Assembly (NCBI RefSeq): GCF_946885885.1 | Contig: NZ_CAMPHN010000005.1 | Span: 1 to 60,699 of the forward strand | Length of the DNA stretch: 60,699 nt | Source of the DNA: an uncultured Pseudomonas sp. | Lineage (GTDB): Bacteria; Pseudomonadota; Gammaproteobacteria; Pseudomonadales; Pseudomonadaceae | Direction: 5' to 3' | Shown: positions 29,158 through 36,404 of the stretch, in pieces | Layout: each line of letters begins with the position of its first letter | How positions within the stretch are numbered: position 1 is the stretch's first letter | Translations under genes and position numbers: made by a program | Notes under the pieces: model-generated | The model's input: only the letters and a program-made list of their open reading frames with translations | Database searches by the model: none | Told to the model about the DNA's origin: nothing

Positions 29158-29577
29158 ATGTTGCATTTCAGCTATAGCGAAACCGTAGAGGCGAGCGCCC
29201 ACAGAACCTGGCAAGCAATGCGCGATTTCGCGGCGATTGCGCGAGCAGGCCTGGCGGAGCGGGTAGAGATGGTCGGCGAAGGTGTTGGCAGTTTCCGGCA
29301 TCTGCACATGCCAGGCGGGGGCGTGCTGGTCGAGCGCCTCGAGGCGCGTGACGAGGCGGCTCACACCCTGACCTATGCCATGACGGTGCCCGGGCCGATG
29401 CCGCTGAAGCAGTACCAGGCACGCCTGCAGATCAGCGGCGATGAGCACACCTGCCAGGTGGTCTTCACGGCCGAGTACGAGCCGAGTGGCGTCAGCGAAG
29501 AAAAAGCCACGCGCATGCTGGGCAGTGTCTATCGCGCGCTGATCAGCACCGCCAGAACCGACCTCGGGCTTTCGTAA
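29158..29577 (+). CDS. SRPBCC (START-like) small-ligand protein
   Basis: The 139-residue product has the compact polyketide cyclase/dehydrase (SRPBCC) fold pattern. The opening strand [21 protein letters not shown] is followed by two helices and alternating strands such as [23 protein letters not shown], and the long C-terminal helix starts near EEKATRMLG. Such proteins bind hydrophobic ligands in a central cavity and may act as carriers or isomerases. ATG 29158 has a perfect AAGGAG site. It is first in a five-gene plus-strand operon (SRPBCC, alcohol dehydrogenase, acyl-CoA ligase, AraC, TetR). There is no signal peptide. A role in presenting a greasy substrate to the dehydrogenases is inference. 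Confidence 0.85.
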   Translation: MLHFSYSETVEASAHRTWQAMRDFAAIARAGLAERVEMVGEGVGSFRHLHMPGGGVLVERLEARDEAAHTLTYAMTVPGPMPLKQYQARLQISGDEHTCQVVFTAEYEPSGVSEEKATRMLGSVYRALISTARTDLGLS

Positions 29578-29589
29578 AGGAGCAACTCA

Positions 29590-30726
29590 ATGGCAACGCT
29601 TAGTTACCTGACGCAAATCCAGTTCGATCATGGCGCGCTCAAACAGCTGGGCAAGGGCATGCAGCGGCTGAATATGCAGCGGCCGCTGATTGTCAGTGGC
29701 CCCAACCTGTCCAAGGGGCCGATATTGCAGGCGCTGCGCGAGCAGCTGCCGGCTGAGGTGCCCTTCGTGCTGTTCAGCGCTGTGCCGGCAAATCCCACCG
29801 AGGCGGCGGTGCTGCAAGCGCTGGAGGTTTACCGTACGGCGGATTGCGACAGTGTTATCTGCATCGGCGGGGGTTCGCCGATGGACCTCGGCAAGGCGGT
29901 GGCGTTGCTCGCCCGCCAGCCTGGCCCATTGGCCCAATACGCCGCGACCGAAGGCGGCAAGGGCAAGATTCGTGATGTGGCCCCGCTGATTGCCATTCCC
30001 ACGACGGCGGGTACCGGCTCGGAAGCCAGCGTGGCCAGCGTGATCATCTGCGAGGATGGCCGCAAAATGACCTTCGTCAGCGATTTGCTCCTGCCGCGCC
30101 TAGCGATCTGCGACCCGCAGCTGACCCTTGGCCTGCCAGCCGGCCTGACCGCCGCCACCGGTATGGATGCAGTGACCCACTGCATCGAGGCGGTGCTTTC
30201 GCCTGTGATCAATCCGCCCGCGGAGGCGATTGGCCTGGATGGGCTGGAGCGCGCCATCGGCGAGGGGCATCTGTTGCGCGCGGTGGAGGATGGCCAGGAC
30301 GCCGATGCTCGCTGGCACATGATGATGGCTTCTACGGAAGGGGCGCTGGCCTTTATCAAAGGGCTCGGCGCCGTACATGCGATGAGTCATGCGGTTGGCC
30401 GTATCCATGAGCTGAATCTGCATCACGGCACGCTCAATGCCGTGATGCTGCCGGCGATCCTGCGCTTCAACCAGGTTCACGTGGGCGACAAATACCAACG
30501 GCTCAAACGGGCTATGGGGCTGACTGCCAATGCCGACCTTGCCGACTTCATCTGCGATCTCAACCAGCGCCTGGGCCTGCCGGCCAACCTCAAGCAGATG
30601 GGTGTTTGCAACGCCCACCTGGAGGGACTGGTCGGCCATGCCATGGCCGACCTGAACAGCATGACCAACCCCAGAAAGCCCAGTGCCGACGATTATCAAC
30701 GGTTATTCATCGAGGTCCTGGGCTGA
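29590..30726 (+). CDS. Iron-containing alcohol dehydrogenase
   Basis: The 378-residue product is a group III (iron-dependent) alcohol dehydrogenase. The NAD-binding segment GGGSPMDLGKAVALL is at about 94-108 and TTAGTGSE near 138. The metal ligands are in GMDAVTHCIEA and HAMSHAVGRIHELNLHHG, with the histidine pattern intact. It interconverts an alcohol and its aldehyde in the cytosol. AAAGGAG precedes ATG 29590, 12 bases after the SRPBCC stop. Together with the divergent aldehyde dehydrogenase and the following ligase it gives a complete alcohol, aldehyde, acid, acyl-CoA path. Chain length or ring nature of the substrate is unknown. Confidence 0.95.
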   Translation: MATLSYLTQIQFDHGALKQLGKGMQRLNMQRPLIVSGPNLSKGPILQALREQLPAEVPFVLFSAVPANPTEAAVLQALEVYRTADCDSVICIGGGSPMDLGKAVALLARQPGPLAQYAATEGGKGKIRDVAPLIAIPTTAGTGSEASVASVIICEDGRKMTFVSDLLLPRLAICDPQLTLGLPAGLTAATGMDAVTHCIEAVLSPVINPPAEAIGLDGLERAIGEGHLLRAVEDGQDADARWHMMMASTEGALAFIKGLGAVHAMSHAVGRIHELNLHHGTLNAVMLPAILRFNQVHVGDKYQRLKRAMGLTANADLADFICDLNQRLGLPANLKQMGVCNAHLEGLVGHAMADLNSMTNPRKPSADDYQRLFIEVLG

Positions 30727-30768
30727 GCCGGGACCGACGAAAAATGAGCGCGAGCGGAGAACAATAAG

Positions 30769-32370
30769 ATGCTTGGTCTGATGATGGAAAAACCCCTGCT
30801 GGTCGGCAGTCTGCTTGAGCACGCCGAACGCTTTCACCCCGAACAGCAGGTCGTAAGCCGGCTCGGCAATGGCGGTGTCGTCTACCATCGCTACGAGGAG
30901 CTGGCGCGACGTACTCGGCAATTGGCCAATGCCTTGCTGGCGCTAGGTGTCAAACCTGGCGATCGGGTGGCGACGCTGGCCTGGAACACGCACCGTCATC
31001 TTGAGCTCTACTATGCCTGCGCGGGCATTGGTGCGATTTGCCACACGCTCAACCCGCGCCTGCACCCGGAGCAGCTGACCTACATCATCGAGCATGCCGA
31101 AGACTCGCTGCTGTTCTTCGATATCGACTTGGCGCCCTTGATCGCAAAGCTTGCCGGTACGCGAGTCGGGTTGATGCGCTGGGTTGCGTTGGGTAGCGAC
31201 GCCGAGGTTGCCAAGGCGATGCTTGATGGGTGCTTGGCCTATGAACAGCTGCTGAGCGCGCAGAGCGATGAGCTGGTATGGCCGGAGCTGGACGAGCGGG
31301 CCGCCTGTTCGCTGTGCTACACCTCGGGCACCACGGGCAACCCCAAGGGGGTGCTCTACAGTCACCGTTCAACCGTGCTGCATGCGCTGGCCTCGGCCTT
31401 GCCCGACAGCATGGCACTCTCGGCGAATTCGGTGGTGATGCCGGTAGTGCCGATGTTTCACGTCAATGCCTGGGGTGTGCCCTATGCCGCTTTACTGACC
31501 GGCGCCAAGCTGGTTATGCCGGGCAATGGTTTGGATGGCGCGCGCCTCTACAAGTTGATGCAACAGGAAAAAGTCACCCTGGCACTCGGTGTTCCCACCA
31601 TCTGGCAGAGCGTCCTGAACTACCTGGACGAGCGGCAATTGAAGTTGAACTACTTGCGGGAGGCTTTCATCGGCGGCGCGGCGCTGGACAAGACCCTGCT
31701 GTTACGCTTGGAAGCCATGGGCGTCACCGTCCTACAGGCCTGGGGAATGACCGAGCTGAGCCCCATCGGCGTGGTGAACAGGCCGTTACCGGACTCCGGG
31801 AACCTTGGCGCCGAGCACTTTCAACGAGAAAAGCTCAAACAAGGCCGAGGCATCTGGGGTGTGGATCTGCGCATCGTAAATGACAACGGGCGGGAGCTGG
31901 GCTGGGATGGCGCAAGTGCCGGTCATCTGCAGGTGCGTGGCCACTGGGTTGCCGGTCGTTATTTCAAGCAAGAGCGATCGGCCCGTACCGCAGAAGGCTG
32001 GTTCGAAACGGGTGACATTGCCCATATCGACTGGCGCGGCTTTCTCAAACTCACCGACCGCTCGAAGGACGTGATCAAATCGGGAGGCGAGTGGATCAGT
32101 TCCCTGGAACTGGAGCTGGCGGCGCAAAGCCATGCTGCCGTTGCTCAAGCAGCTGTCATCGGTATACCCGATGACAAGTGGTCGGAGCGCCCGTTGCTGA
32201 TCCTGACACTCAAGGAAGGCTGCGAAATCGACCTGGACACCATTCGCCAGCACCTGCAGAACCAGGTACCCAACTGGTGGCTGCCGGAACGTCTCGAGGT
32301 GATCGAGCAAATGCCGCTGGGGGCTACGGGGAAAGTTCACAAGCAGACATTGCGCGAGCGCTTTACCTGA
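30769..32370 (+). CDS. Acyl-CoA ligase (AMP-binding, long-chain type)
   Basis: The 533-residue product is an adenylate-forming CoA ligase. The phosphate loop [12 protein letters not shown] lies near residues 184-195. Motif A5 appears as [10 protein letters not shown], the adenosine-binding aspartate is in [12 protein letters not shown], the hinge is [17 protein letters not shown] and the catalytic lysine is in GATGKVHK. It resembles medium/long-chain fatty acid or aryl acid ligases in which the P-loop is followed by SHRS. ATG 30769 is preceded by GGAG, 42 bases after the dehydrogenase stop. It presumably activates the acid made by the aldehyde dehydrogenase for beta-oxidation, but no beta-oxidation genes are on the island. 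Confidence 0.94.
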   Translation: MLGLMMEKPLLVGSLLEHAERFHPEQQVVSRLGNGGVVYHRYEELARRTRQLANALLALGVKPGDRVATLAWNTHRHLELYYACAGIGAICHTLNPRLHPEQLTYIIEHAEDSLLFFDIDLAPLIAKLAGTRVGLMRWVALGSDAEVAKAMLDGCLAYEQLLSAQSDELVWPELDERAACSLCYTSGTTGNPKGVLYSHRSTVLHALASALPDSMALSANSVVMPVVPMFHVNAWGVPYAALLTGAKLVMPGNGLDGARLYKLMQQEKVTLALGVPTIWQSVLNYLDERQLKLNYLREAFIGGAALDKTLLLRLEAMGVTVLQAWGMTELSPIGVVNRPLPDSGNLGAEHFQREKLKQGRGIWGVDLRIVNDNGRELGWDGASAGHLQVRGHWVAGRYFKQERSARTAEGWFETGDIAHIDWRGFLKLTDRSKDVIKSGGEWISSLELELAAQSHAAVAQAAVIGIPDDKWSERPLLILTLKEGCEIDLDTIRQHLQNQVPNWWLPERLEVIEQMPLGATGKVHKQTLRERFT

Positions 32371-32417
32371 CGGGGCACAAGCCCCGATAGTCTTTCGAAT
32401 ACAGGAGCGTGCTTGGT

Positions 32418-33431
32418 ATGGATTGGCGGCAGAAGCGCAGTTGCTCAGGGGTGCGCTATTTGCTGGAGACGGCGAAGGAAAATGGCCTCGCCATCGAACA
32501 CTGCCTGCTGGGTAGCTCCATCGATGAAACTCGATTGGCTGGATCGGACGGCACTATAGAGGCCTGGCAGGAACTGGCCGTCATTCGCAATTTGATTCAG
32601 CGGATCGGGCGGCCCGGCCTTGGTTTCTCCACGGGGCGACACTACCACCTCACATCCTTGGGGCTGCTCGGCTTTACCATGCTTGCCAGCGACACCCTGT
32701 TGAGTGCGCTGACAACCCTGGACCGCTTTCAGGCGCTGGCGTTGACCATCTGTCCGGTCAGGACGATGCCCGATCCACGTGGCTTATGGGTAACCTTCGA
32801 TGACTCGGTGTTGCCGCGCGATGCCGCTTGCTTTGTCGTCGAGCGTGGCCTGTCGGGCGTTATGCATATAGCCGCGGAGCTGATGCAGCGCGAGGTTGTT
32901 CCGCTGGCGATGCAGGTGCGCTTCGACTGCCCGCCCGAGGATGTTTCCGGCTACCTCGGGCTGACCTGCCCGGTGAGTTTTCGCAGCGACACCAATGGCG
33001 TTCTCTTTGCCAATGCAGACCTGGGTTGCTTGCTCCCGCAGGCCAATCATACGGCGCGCCACCAGGGTGAAATCTTGTGTGGGCGCTTGATCGAAGAGAC
33101 GCAGCTAGCGCCTGAGACCTTCCCGGTAACGCGGCGGGTGCAGCGGGTTCTGCTGGAGCATGCCGCGTCGCTGTTGAGTGCTAAGGCGGTCGCCCGCCTT
33201 TTGGGCATGTCGGATCGCAGTTTGCACCGACGCTTGGCCGACGAGGGGCAAAGCTTCAGGCTGCTCAATGACCAGGTCAAGACGCGCCTCGCGCAACGGC
33301 TGTTGAGCGAGTCGAGGATGGATTTGCAGCAGGTCGCACAGTGCATCGGTTATGCCGATGCAGCCAGCTTCTGCCGAGCGTTCCAGCGTTGGACAGGACA
33401 GTCTCCCGGTCGCTGGAAAAGATCGGTCTGA
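32418..33431 (+). CDS. AraC family regulator (PF12625 type N-terminal domain)
   Basis: The 337-residue product has an N-terminal ligand-binding region of the arabinose-binding-like type used by OruR/ArgR-like AraC regulators (about 15-200). A C-terminal AraC helix-turn-helix pair (about 240-335) follows, with AKAVARLLGMSDRSLHRRL and QVAQCIGYADAASFCRAFQRWTGQSPGRW. ATG 32418 is used because AGGAG is ten bases upstream; GTG 32409 is too close to that site. It is fourth in the plus-strand operon, 47 bases after the ligase. The effector is likely the substrate or an intermediate of this pathway; that is inference. Confidence 0.9.
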   Translation: MDWRQKRSCSGVRYLLETAKENGLAIEHCLLGSSIDETRLAGSDGTIEAWQELAVIRNLIQRIGRPGLGFSTGRHYHLTSLGLLGFTMLASDTLLSALTTLDRFQALALTICPVRTMPDPRGLWVTFDDSVLPRDAACFVVERGLSGVMHIAAELMQREVVPLAMQVRFDCPPEDVSGYLGLTCPVSFRSDTNGVLFANADLGCLLPQANHTARHQGEILCGRLIEETQLAPETFPVTRRVQRVLLEHAASLLSAKAVARLLGMSDRSLHRRLADEGQSFRLLNDQVKTRLAQRLLSESRMDLQQVAQCIGYADAASFCRAFQRWTGQSPGRWKRSV

Positions 33432-33519
33432 GGGCGTGTGGCGACTGCGCTGTTGGGGTTCTCTGAAACACACGGTACTCTGGCCGCCCGCAGCCGCTCG
33501 TTACCAGTTGAGGTCAGAA

Positions 33520-34110
33520 TTGTCCAAGCACGACCAGAAAGCATTGATCCTCAACGAGGCACGTTCGTTGTTCCTCGAGTCCGGGGAGAAGGGACTGTCG
33601 ATGCGCAAACTCGCCGCATCGATTGGCGTGACGCCTGCGGCGATCTACTGGCATTTCAAGAACAAGGAAGAGTTGCTCGGCGAGATCTTTTTGGAAGGCG
33701 TTGAAACCTTTTCCCGCTACATGAACAAATCCCTGGCGGGGGACAACCCACTCCACCGATTGCAGTTGTGCTCTGAGGCGTTTCTTGCGTTTGGCCTGGA
33801 GCAGCCGAGCCATTACGACATTTTTTTCCTAAGCCACAAGCCGCAAGTCAATGATGAGGTTCTGCATCAATTCACCTCTCTGCGGCGCGGTGCATTTCAG
33901 ATATTGGTAGATCGCGTTCGCGAGTGCCACAGCGTCGGCATCTTCAGGCAAGACATCAACGTTGAACGCACCGCCATGATGATGCTCAGCTCATGCCAAG
34001 GCATGATGACCATGTACCGACATGGCCAGCTCGGGGATAACCAGGAGCATTTCATCCAGATCTACCGCAACACCTATCAGGTGATCGAAGCGCTGCTGCT
34101 CGCGCAGTAA
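33520..34110 (+). CDS. TetR/AcrR family repressor
   Basis: The 196-residue product has an N-terminal TetR helix-turn-helix (MRKLAASIGVTPAAIYWHFKN, about residues 28-48) and a C-terminal ligand domain of the WHG/TetR_C type with SHYDIFFLSHKP. The start is set at TTG 33520 because GAGG at 33510-33513 has correct spacing. No ATG occurs before the DNA-binding domain except one far upstream inside the AraC gene. It is the last gene of the plus-strand operon and is 24 bases from the convergent metallo-hydrolase stop. The twin TTAACAGGTGTTAA palindromes at 29.0-29.15 kb are its likely targets, which would make it autoregulatory. Confidence 0.88.
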   Translation: MSKHDQKALILNEARSLFLESGEKGLSMRKLAASIGVTPAAIYWHFKNKEELLGEIFLEGVETFSRYMNKSLAGDNPLHRLQLCSEAFLAFGLEQPSHYDIFFLSHKPQVNDEVLHQFTSLRRGAFQILVDRVRECHSVGIFRQDINVERTAMMMLSSCQGMMTMYRHGQLGDNQEHFIQIYRNTYQVIEALLLAQ

Positions 34111-34134
34111 AGGTTTTACGTTTCGCGGCGGTAA

Positions 34135-34905
34135 TTACTCGAACCCTTCTCTGACCGAGGCTGTGGATACAGGCCCCATATGCCCTGTGTACCAGGTCTT
34201 GATGGCCCTGATATCGAGAAGCCTCGCAATATCCTGGTCATTACTGTGCAGGTCGCACATATAAAAATGCCGGGCGGGCTTGGTTTTATTGAGCAGTTCG
34301 CCGCGAGCCAAGTCGCCGACGAATGCCTTGTCATCGATGAGTACCGCGATGGACCCGGGCGTATGGCTCGGCATCGCCAGCACCCGCCCCTTTATGCCCA
34401 GCGTGGTTAGGTCCAATTCTTGGTTGATCCATATATCGGCCGAGACCGGCGGGTAAGACTCGCGCAGGATGGACGGCTTGAGGAAATTCGCCAACAGACC
34501 GGTAGCGCAAAGCGCGTCATTCCTGCCGGACGCCAGCATGGCCTGATCGGCCCTGCCGGCGATGATTGTTGTGCCAAAGTGCTCCTTGAAGTAACTGGCG
34601 CCGCCGGCATGGTCCGTATGGCCATGAGTGATAAACAGGTAGTCGATGCTGCGCGGCTCAACTCCCGCAGCCCGCATCGCTGCCACAAGCGCCTGTTCGT
34701 CACCGTGTTTGCCGGCGTCGATCATTAGGCGCTTCCCGTAAGCCTCAACGATATGGATATTGGCGAGGGATAGGCTGAAGGTCTTCACGCTGGGCTGATC
34801 GGCCTGTCGCTGGGGAAGAGTGCTACACCCGCTCGAAGCCAGAGTTAATGCCATGAAGCCTAACGTTCGGAAGGCGGAGTAGGGAAATCGAATGACTTTG
34901 CTCAT
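34135..34905 (-). CDS. Metallo-beta-lactamase-fold lipoprotein hydrolase
   Basis: The 256-residue product is an MBL-fold metallo-hydrolase with the HxHxDH motif at His94, His96, Asp98 and His99 (THGHTDH). A downstream metal histidine is in MPSHTPGS and a late one in YTGHMGP. The N terminus has a lipoprotein signal with lipobox S-S-G-C and lipidated Cys27, so the enzyme is attached to a membrane facing the periplasm. MBL-fold enzymes hydrolyse lactones, thioesters, lactams or phosphoesters; the layout recalls subclass B3-like or lactonase-like proteins, but no substrate is supported. It is the second gene after the secreted SRPBCC protein, 23 bases away, in clearly AT-richer DNA than the neighbours. 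Confidence 0.85.
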   Translation of the reverse strand: MSKVIRFPYSAFRTLGFMALTLASSGCSTLPQRQADQPSVKTFSLSLANIHIVEAYGKRLMIDAGKHGDEQALVAAMRAAGVEPRSIDYLFITHGHTDHAGGASYFKEHFGTTIIAGRADQAMLASGRNDALCATGLLANFLKPSILRESYPPVSADIWINQELDLTTLGIKGRVLAMPSHTPGSIAVLIDDKAFVGDLARGELLNKTKPARHFYMCDLHSNDQDIARLLDIRAIKTWYTGHMGPVSTASVREGFE

Positions 34906-34928
34906 TGCGCTCTGTAACCCGTTACGGC

Positions 34929-35423
34929 TTATTGATTTTCGAGCTTGCCTTTCAGGTTGCCCAGCGCTGTTTCAGACAGTTTCTGCATACCGCCTTTCAT
35001 GTTGGCAATATATTTCTCCAGCGAGTATTCAAGGGTTCTATGGAAAAGGGTGCTGTTCCCGCGCTTCTCCAACTTGTAATGGATGGTTCCATCGATAAGT
35101 GGCGAAGTGAATGCTGTCTTGAATTCACCGGGTGGAGAAGCAATCACCACTTGATAGTTCATCTCCGTTTCTTGGCCGTAAATACTAATTTTCTCTGAGA
35201 ACGTATCGCCTTTCTTCAGAGATTCGGCGGTTCCGGTGTGCGCGCTCAGGGACGCGGGGTGCCATTCATGCCAACGATCCGGTTGGGAGACATAGTCATA
35301 AACTTTCTGAATGGGAGCATCGATGACAATTTCATTGGAGTTTTGATCAGCATGGGCTGTACCCCAGAACGCCATAAATAGGGAGGCCAAAGCCGCTCGT
35401 TTTGCCAGTTTCTTATTATTCAT
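34929..35423 (-). CDS. Exported SRPBCC family protein
   Basis: The 164-residue product has a signal peptide (MNNKKLAKRAALASLFMAFWGTAHA, written here as positions 1-25 with cleavage after A-H-A). An SRPBCC domain follows, with IDAPIQKVYDYVSQPDRW and the final amphipathic helix MQKLSETALGNLKGKLE. Export of an SRPBCC protein is uncommon, and it should bind a hydrophobic ligand in the periplasm. ATG 35423 has a GGAGGG site. The base composition is lower in GC than the adjacent modules, suggesting a separate origin. It is co-transcribed with the MBL-fold lipoprotein, so the pair may capture and hydrolyse a hydrophobic ester or lactone; that is inference. Confidence 0.8.
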   Translation of the reverse strand: MNNKKLAKRAALASLFMAFWGTAHADQNSNEIVIDAPIQKVYDYVSQPDRWHEWHPASLSAHTGTAESLKKGDTFSEKISIYGQETEMNYQVVIASPPGEFKTAFTSPLIDGTIHYKLEKRGNSTLFHRTLEYSLEKYIANMKGGMQKLSETALGNLKGKLENQ

Positions 35424-35677
35424 GTTTGCCCTCCGATGAGCCGAGTTAACTGCACATTGCGCTGATAGGTTAAGTCGCTTTTTCGGGTGTTTCATTGATG
35501 GTTCCTGACGAATATTGATAATTTCTGCCAGAAAAAACTGATGTAGAGATTGCTGGTACGTCACCCTTGGCGGTGTAAGGATGCCGACAGGCAGAACCAT
35601 ATGGGTTCGGCGTCGCCACTTCGGGCAATTTCAGTACTGACATGCTCGTATTGTTTTTAAAAAATTCGTTGGATCGA

Positions 35678-35704
35678 GCAATCAAGCAGGCGTATCAGGC
35701 AATC
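35678..35704 (+). promoter_or_regulatory. Tandem operator A for AraC regulator (GCAATC x2, 21-bp spacing)
   Basis: GCAATC occurs at 35678-35683 and 35699-35704, exactly 21 bases apart, with ATCAG before the second copy and an ATACTTTG box 21 bases further on. The same arrangement is found at 40616-40642. Two direct-repeat half-sites two helical turns apart are typical of AraC-family binding. The regulator at 39616-40524 is the natural candidate. Confidence 0.65.
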
Positions 35705-35755
35705 GCTTGGAGAGGTTCCAGCGCGATACTTTGGCCACGACAGCCTGAGGCGGTT

Positions 35756-35794
35756 CTGCCCACCCCTATGCGTTCTGGCTACAGAACTGGGCAG
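35756..35794 (+). other. Interrupted hairpin in the Mo-hydroxylase operon leader
   Basis: Outer arms CTGCCCA (35756-35762) and TGGGCAG (35788-35794) enclose inner arms GTTCTG (35772-35777) and CAGAAC (35782-35787) with a four-base loop. The 3' side is continuous and the 5' side has a nine-base bulge, giving 13 pairs in all. It lies just after the probable promoter and 137 bases before the first start codon. It is not followed by a T-run. Confidence 0.5.
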
Positions 35795-35930
35795 GTCGAC
35801 TCTGAAACGGACAGTTGGTCAGCCGATAGCTGGCTCGAGCCGGTTTAAAGCCGATCTGCCAATTACCGTTGGAAGTCCCGACGGCAAGGTTCCATTGACC
35901 GAGCCGCACAACTTTACGCCGGAGATTCTC

Positions 35931-36389
35931 ATGATCACGCTGAACATCAATGACCAAGAGATGCGTGTCGACGTTGCCCCCGATACGCCGTTGCTGTGGG
36001 TGCTGCGCGACACGTTGCAGCTCACCGGGACCAAGTTCGGTTGCGGCATGGCGATGTGTGGCGCCTGCACCGTGCATATGGGGGGGCAGGCGATACGCGC
36101 GTGCGTGACACCGGTTTCCGCTGCGGTCGGTGCGAAGATCCAGACTATTGAAGGCATCGGACAAGGCCGCACGGGTAAAGCGGTGCAGCAGGCTTGGCAG
36201 CGGCTCGATGTGGTGCAGTGCGGCTACTGTCAATCCGGTCAGATCATGAGTGCCGTGGCCCTGCTGGAAGGCAATCGCGCCCCCTCGGACGCCGATATAG
36301 ATCAGGCGATGGCAGGCAACGTTTGCCGTTGCGCCACCTATGTGCGCATTCGCGCCGCCATCCACGAAGCGGCCAAGTCGCTGGCCTGA
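35931..36389 (+). CDS. [2Fe-2S] subunit of isoquinoline-1-oxidoreductase-type molybdenum hydroxylase
   Basis: The 152-residue product has the two iron-sulfur sites of molybdenum hydroxylases. A plant-type ferredoxin cluster is held by Cys38, Cys43, Cys46 and Cys58. A second helical-domain cluster is held by Cys97, Cys100, Cys132 and Cys134 (CGYC and CRC). It passes electrons from the molybdenum site to an acceptor. There is no FAD subunit in the operon, so an external acceptor such as a cytochrome is likely, as in IorAB-type enzymes. ATG 35931 follows GGAG; the frame extends to 35895 without a site. The promoter has the AraC-type tandem operator. Confidence 0.95.
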   Translation: MITLNINDQEMRVDVAPDTPLLWVLRDTLQLTGTKFGCGMAMCGACTVHMGGQAIRACVTPVSAAVGAKIQTIEGIGQGRTGKAVQQAWQRLDVVQCGYCQSGQIMSAVALLEGNRAPSDADIDQAMAGNVCRCATYVRIRAAIHEAAKSLA

Positions 36390-36404
36390 GGCCAAGGGGT
36401 ACGT

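Larger units (their letters stand above)
35424..35930. other. Intergenic region between SRPBCC and Mo-hydroxylase operon
   Basis: These 507 bases hold no gene I can support. From left to right they contain the AT-rich promoter side of the exported SRPBCC gene, a near-palindrome GAACC-ATATG-GGTTC at 35594-35608, the tandem AraC-type operator at 35678-35704, an ATACTTTG box at 35726-35733 and a long interrupted hairpin at 35756-35794. About 135 bases of leader precede the ferredoxin-type gene. Confidence 0.6.

Noticed and set aside
34914..34925. GTAAC-CC-GTTAC palindrome between the SRPBCC and MBL genes as an operator
   Set aside because: It is short and lies inside an operon between two co-directional genes 23 bases apart, so chance is likely.
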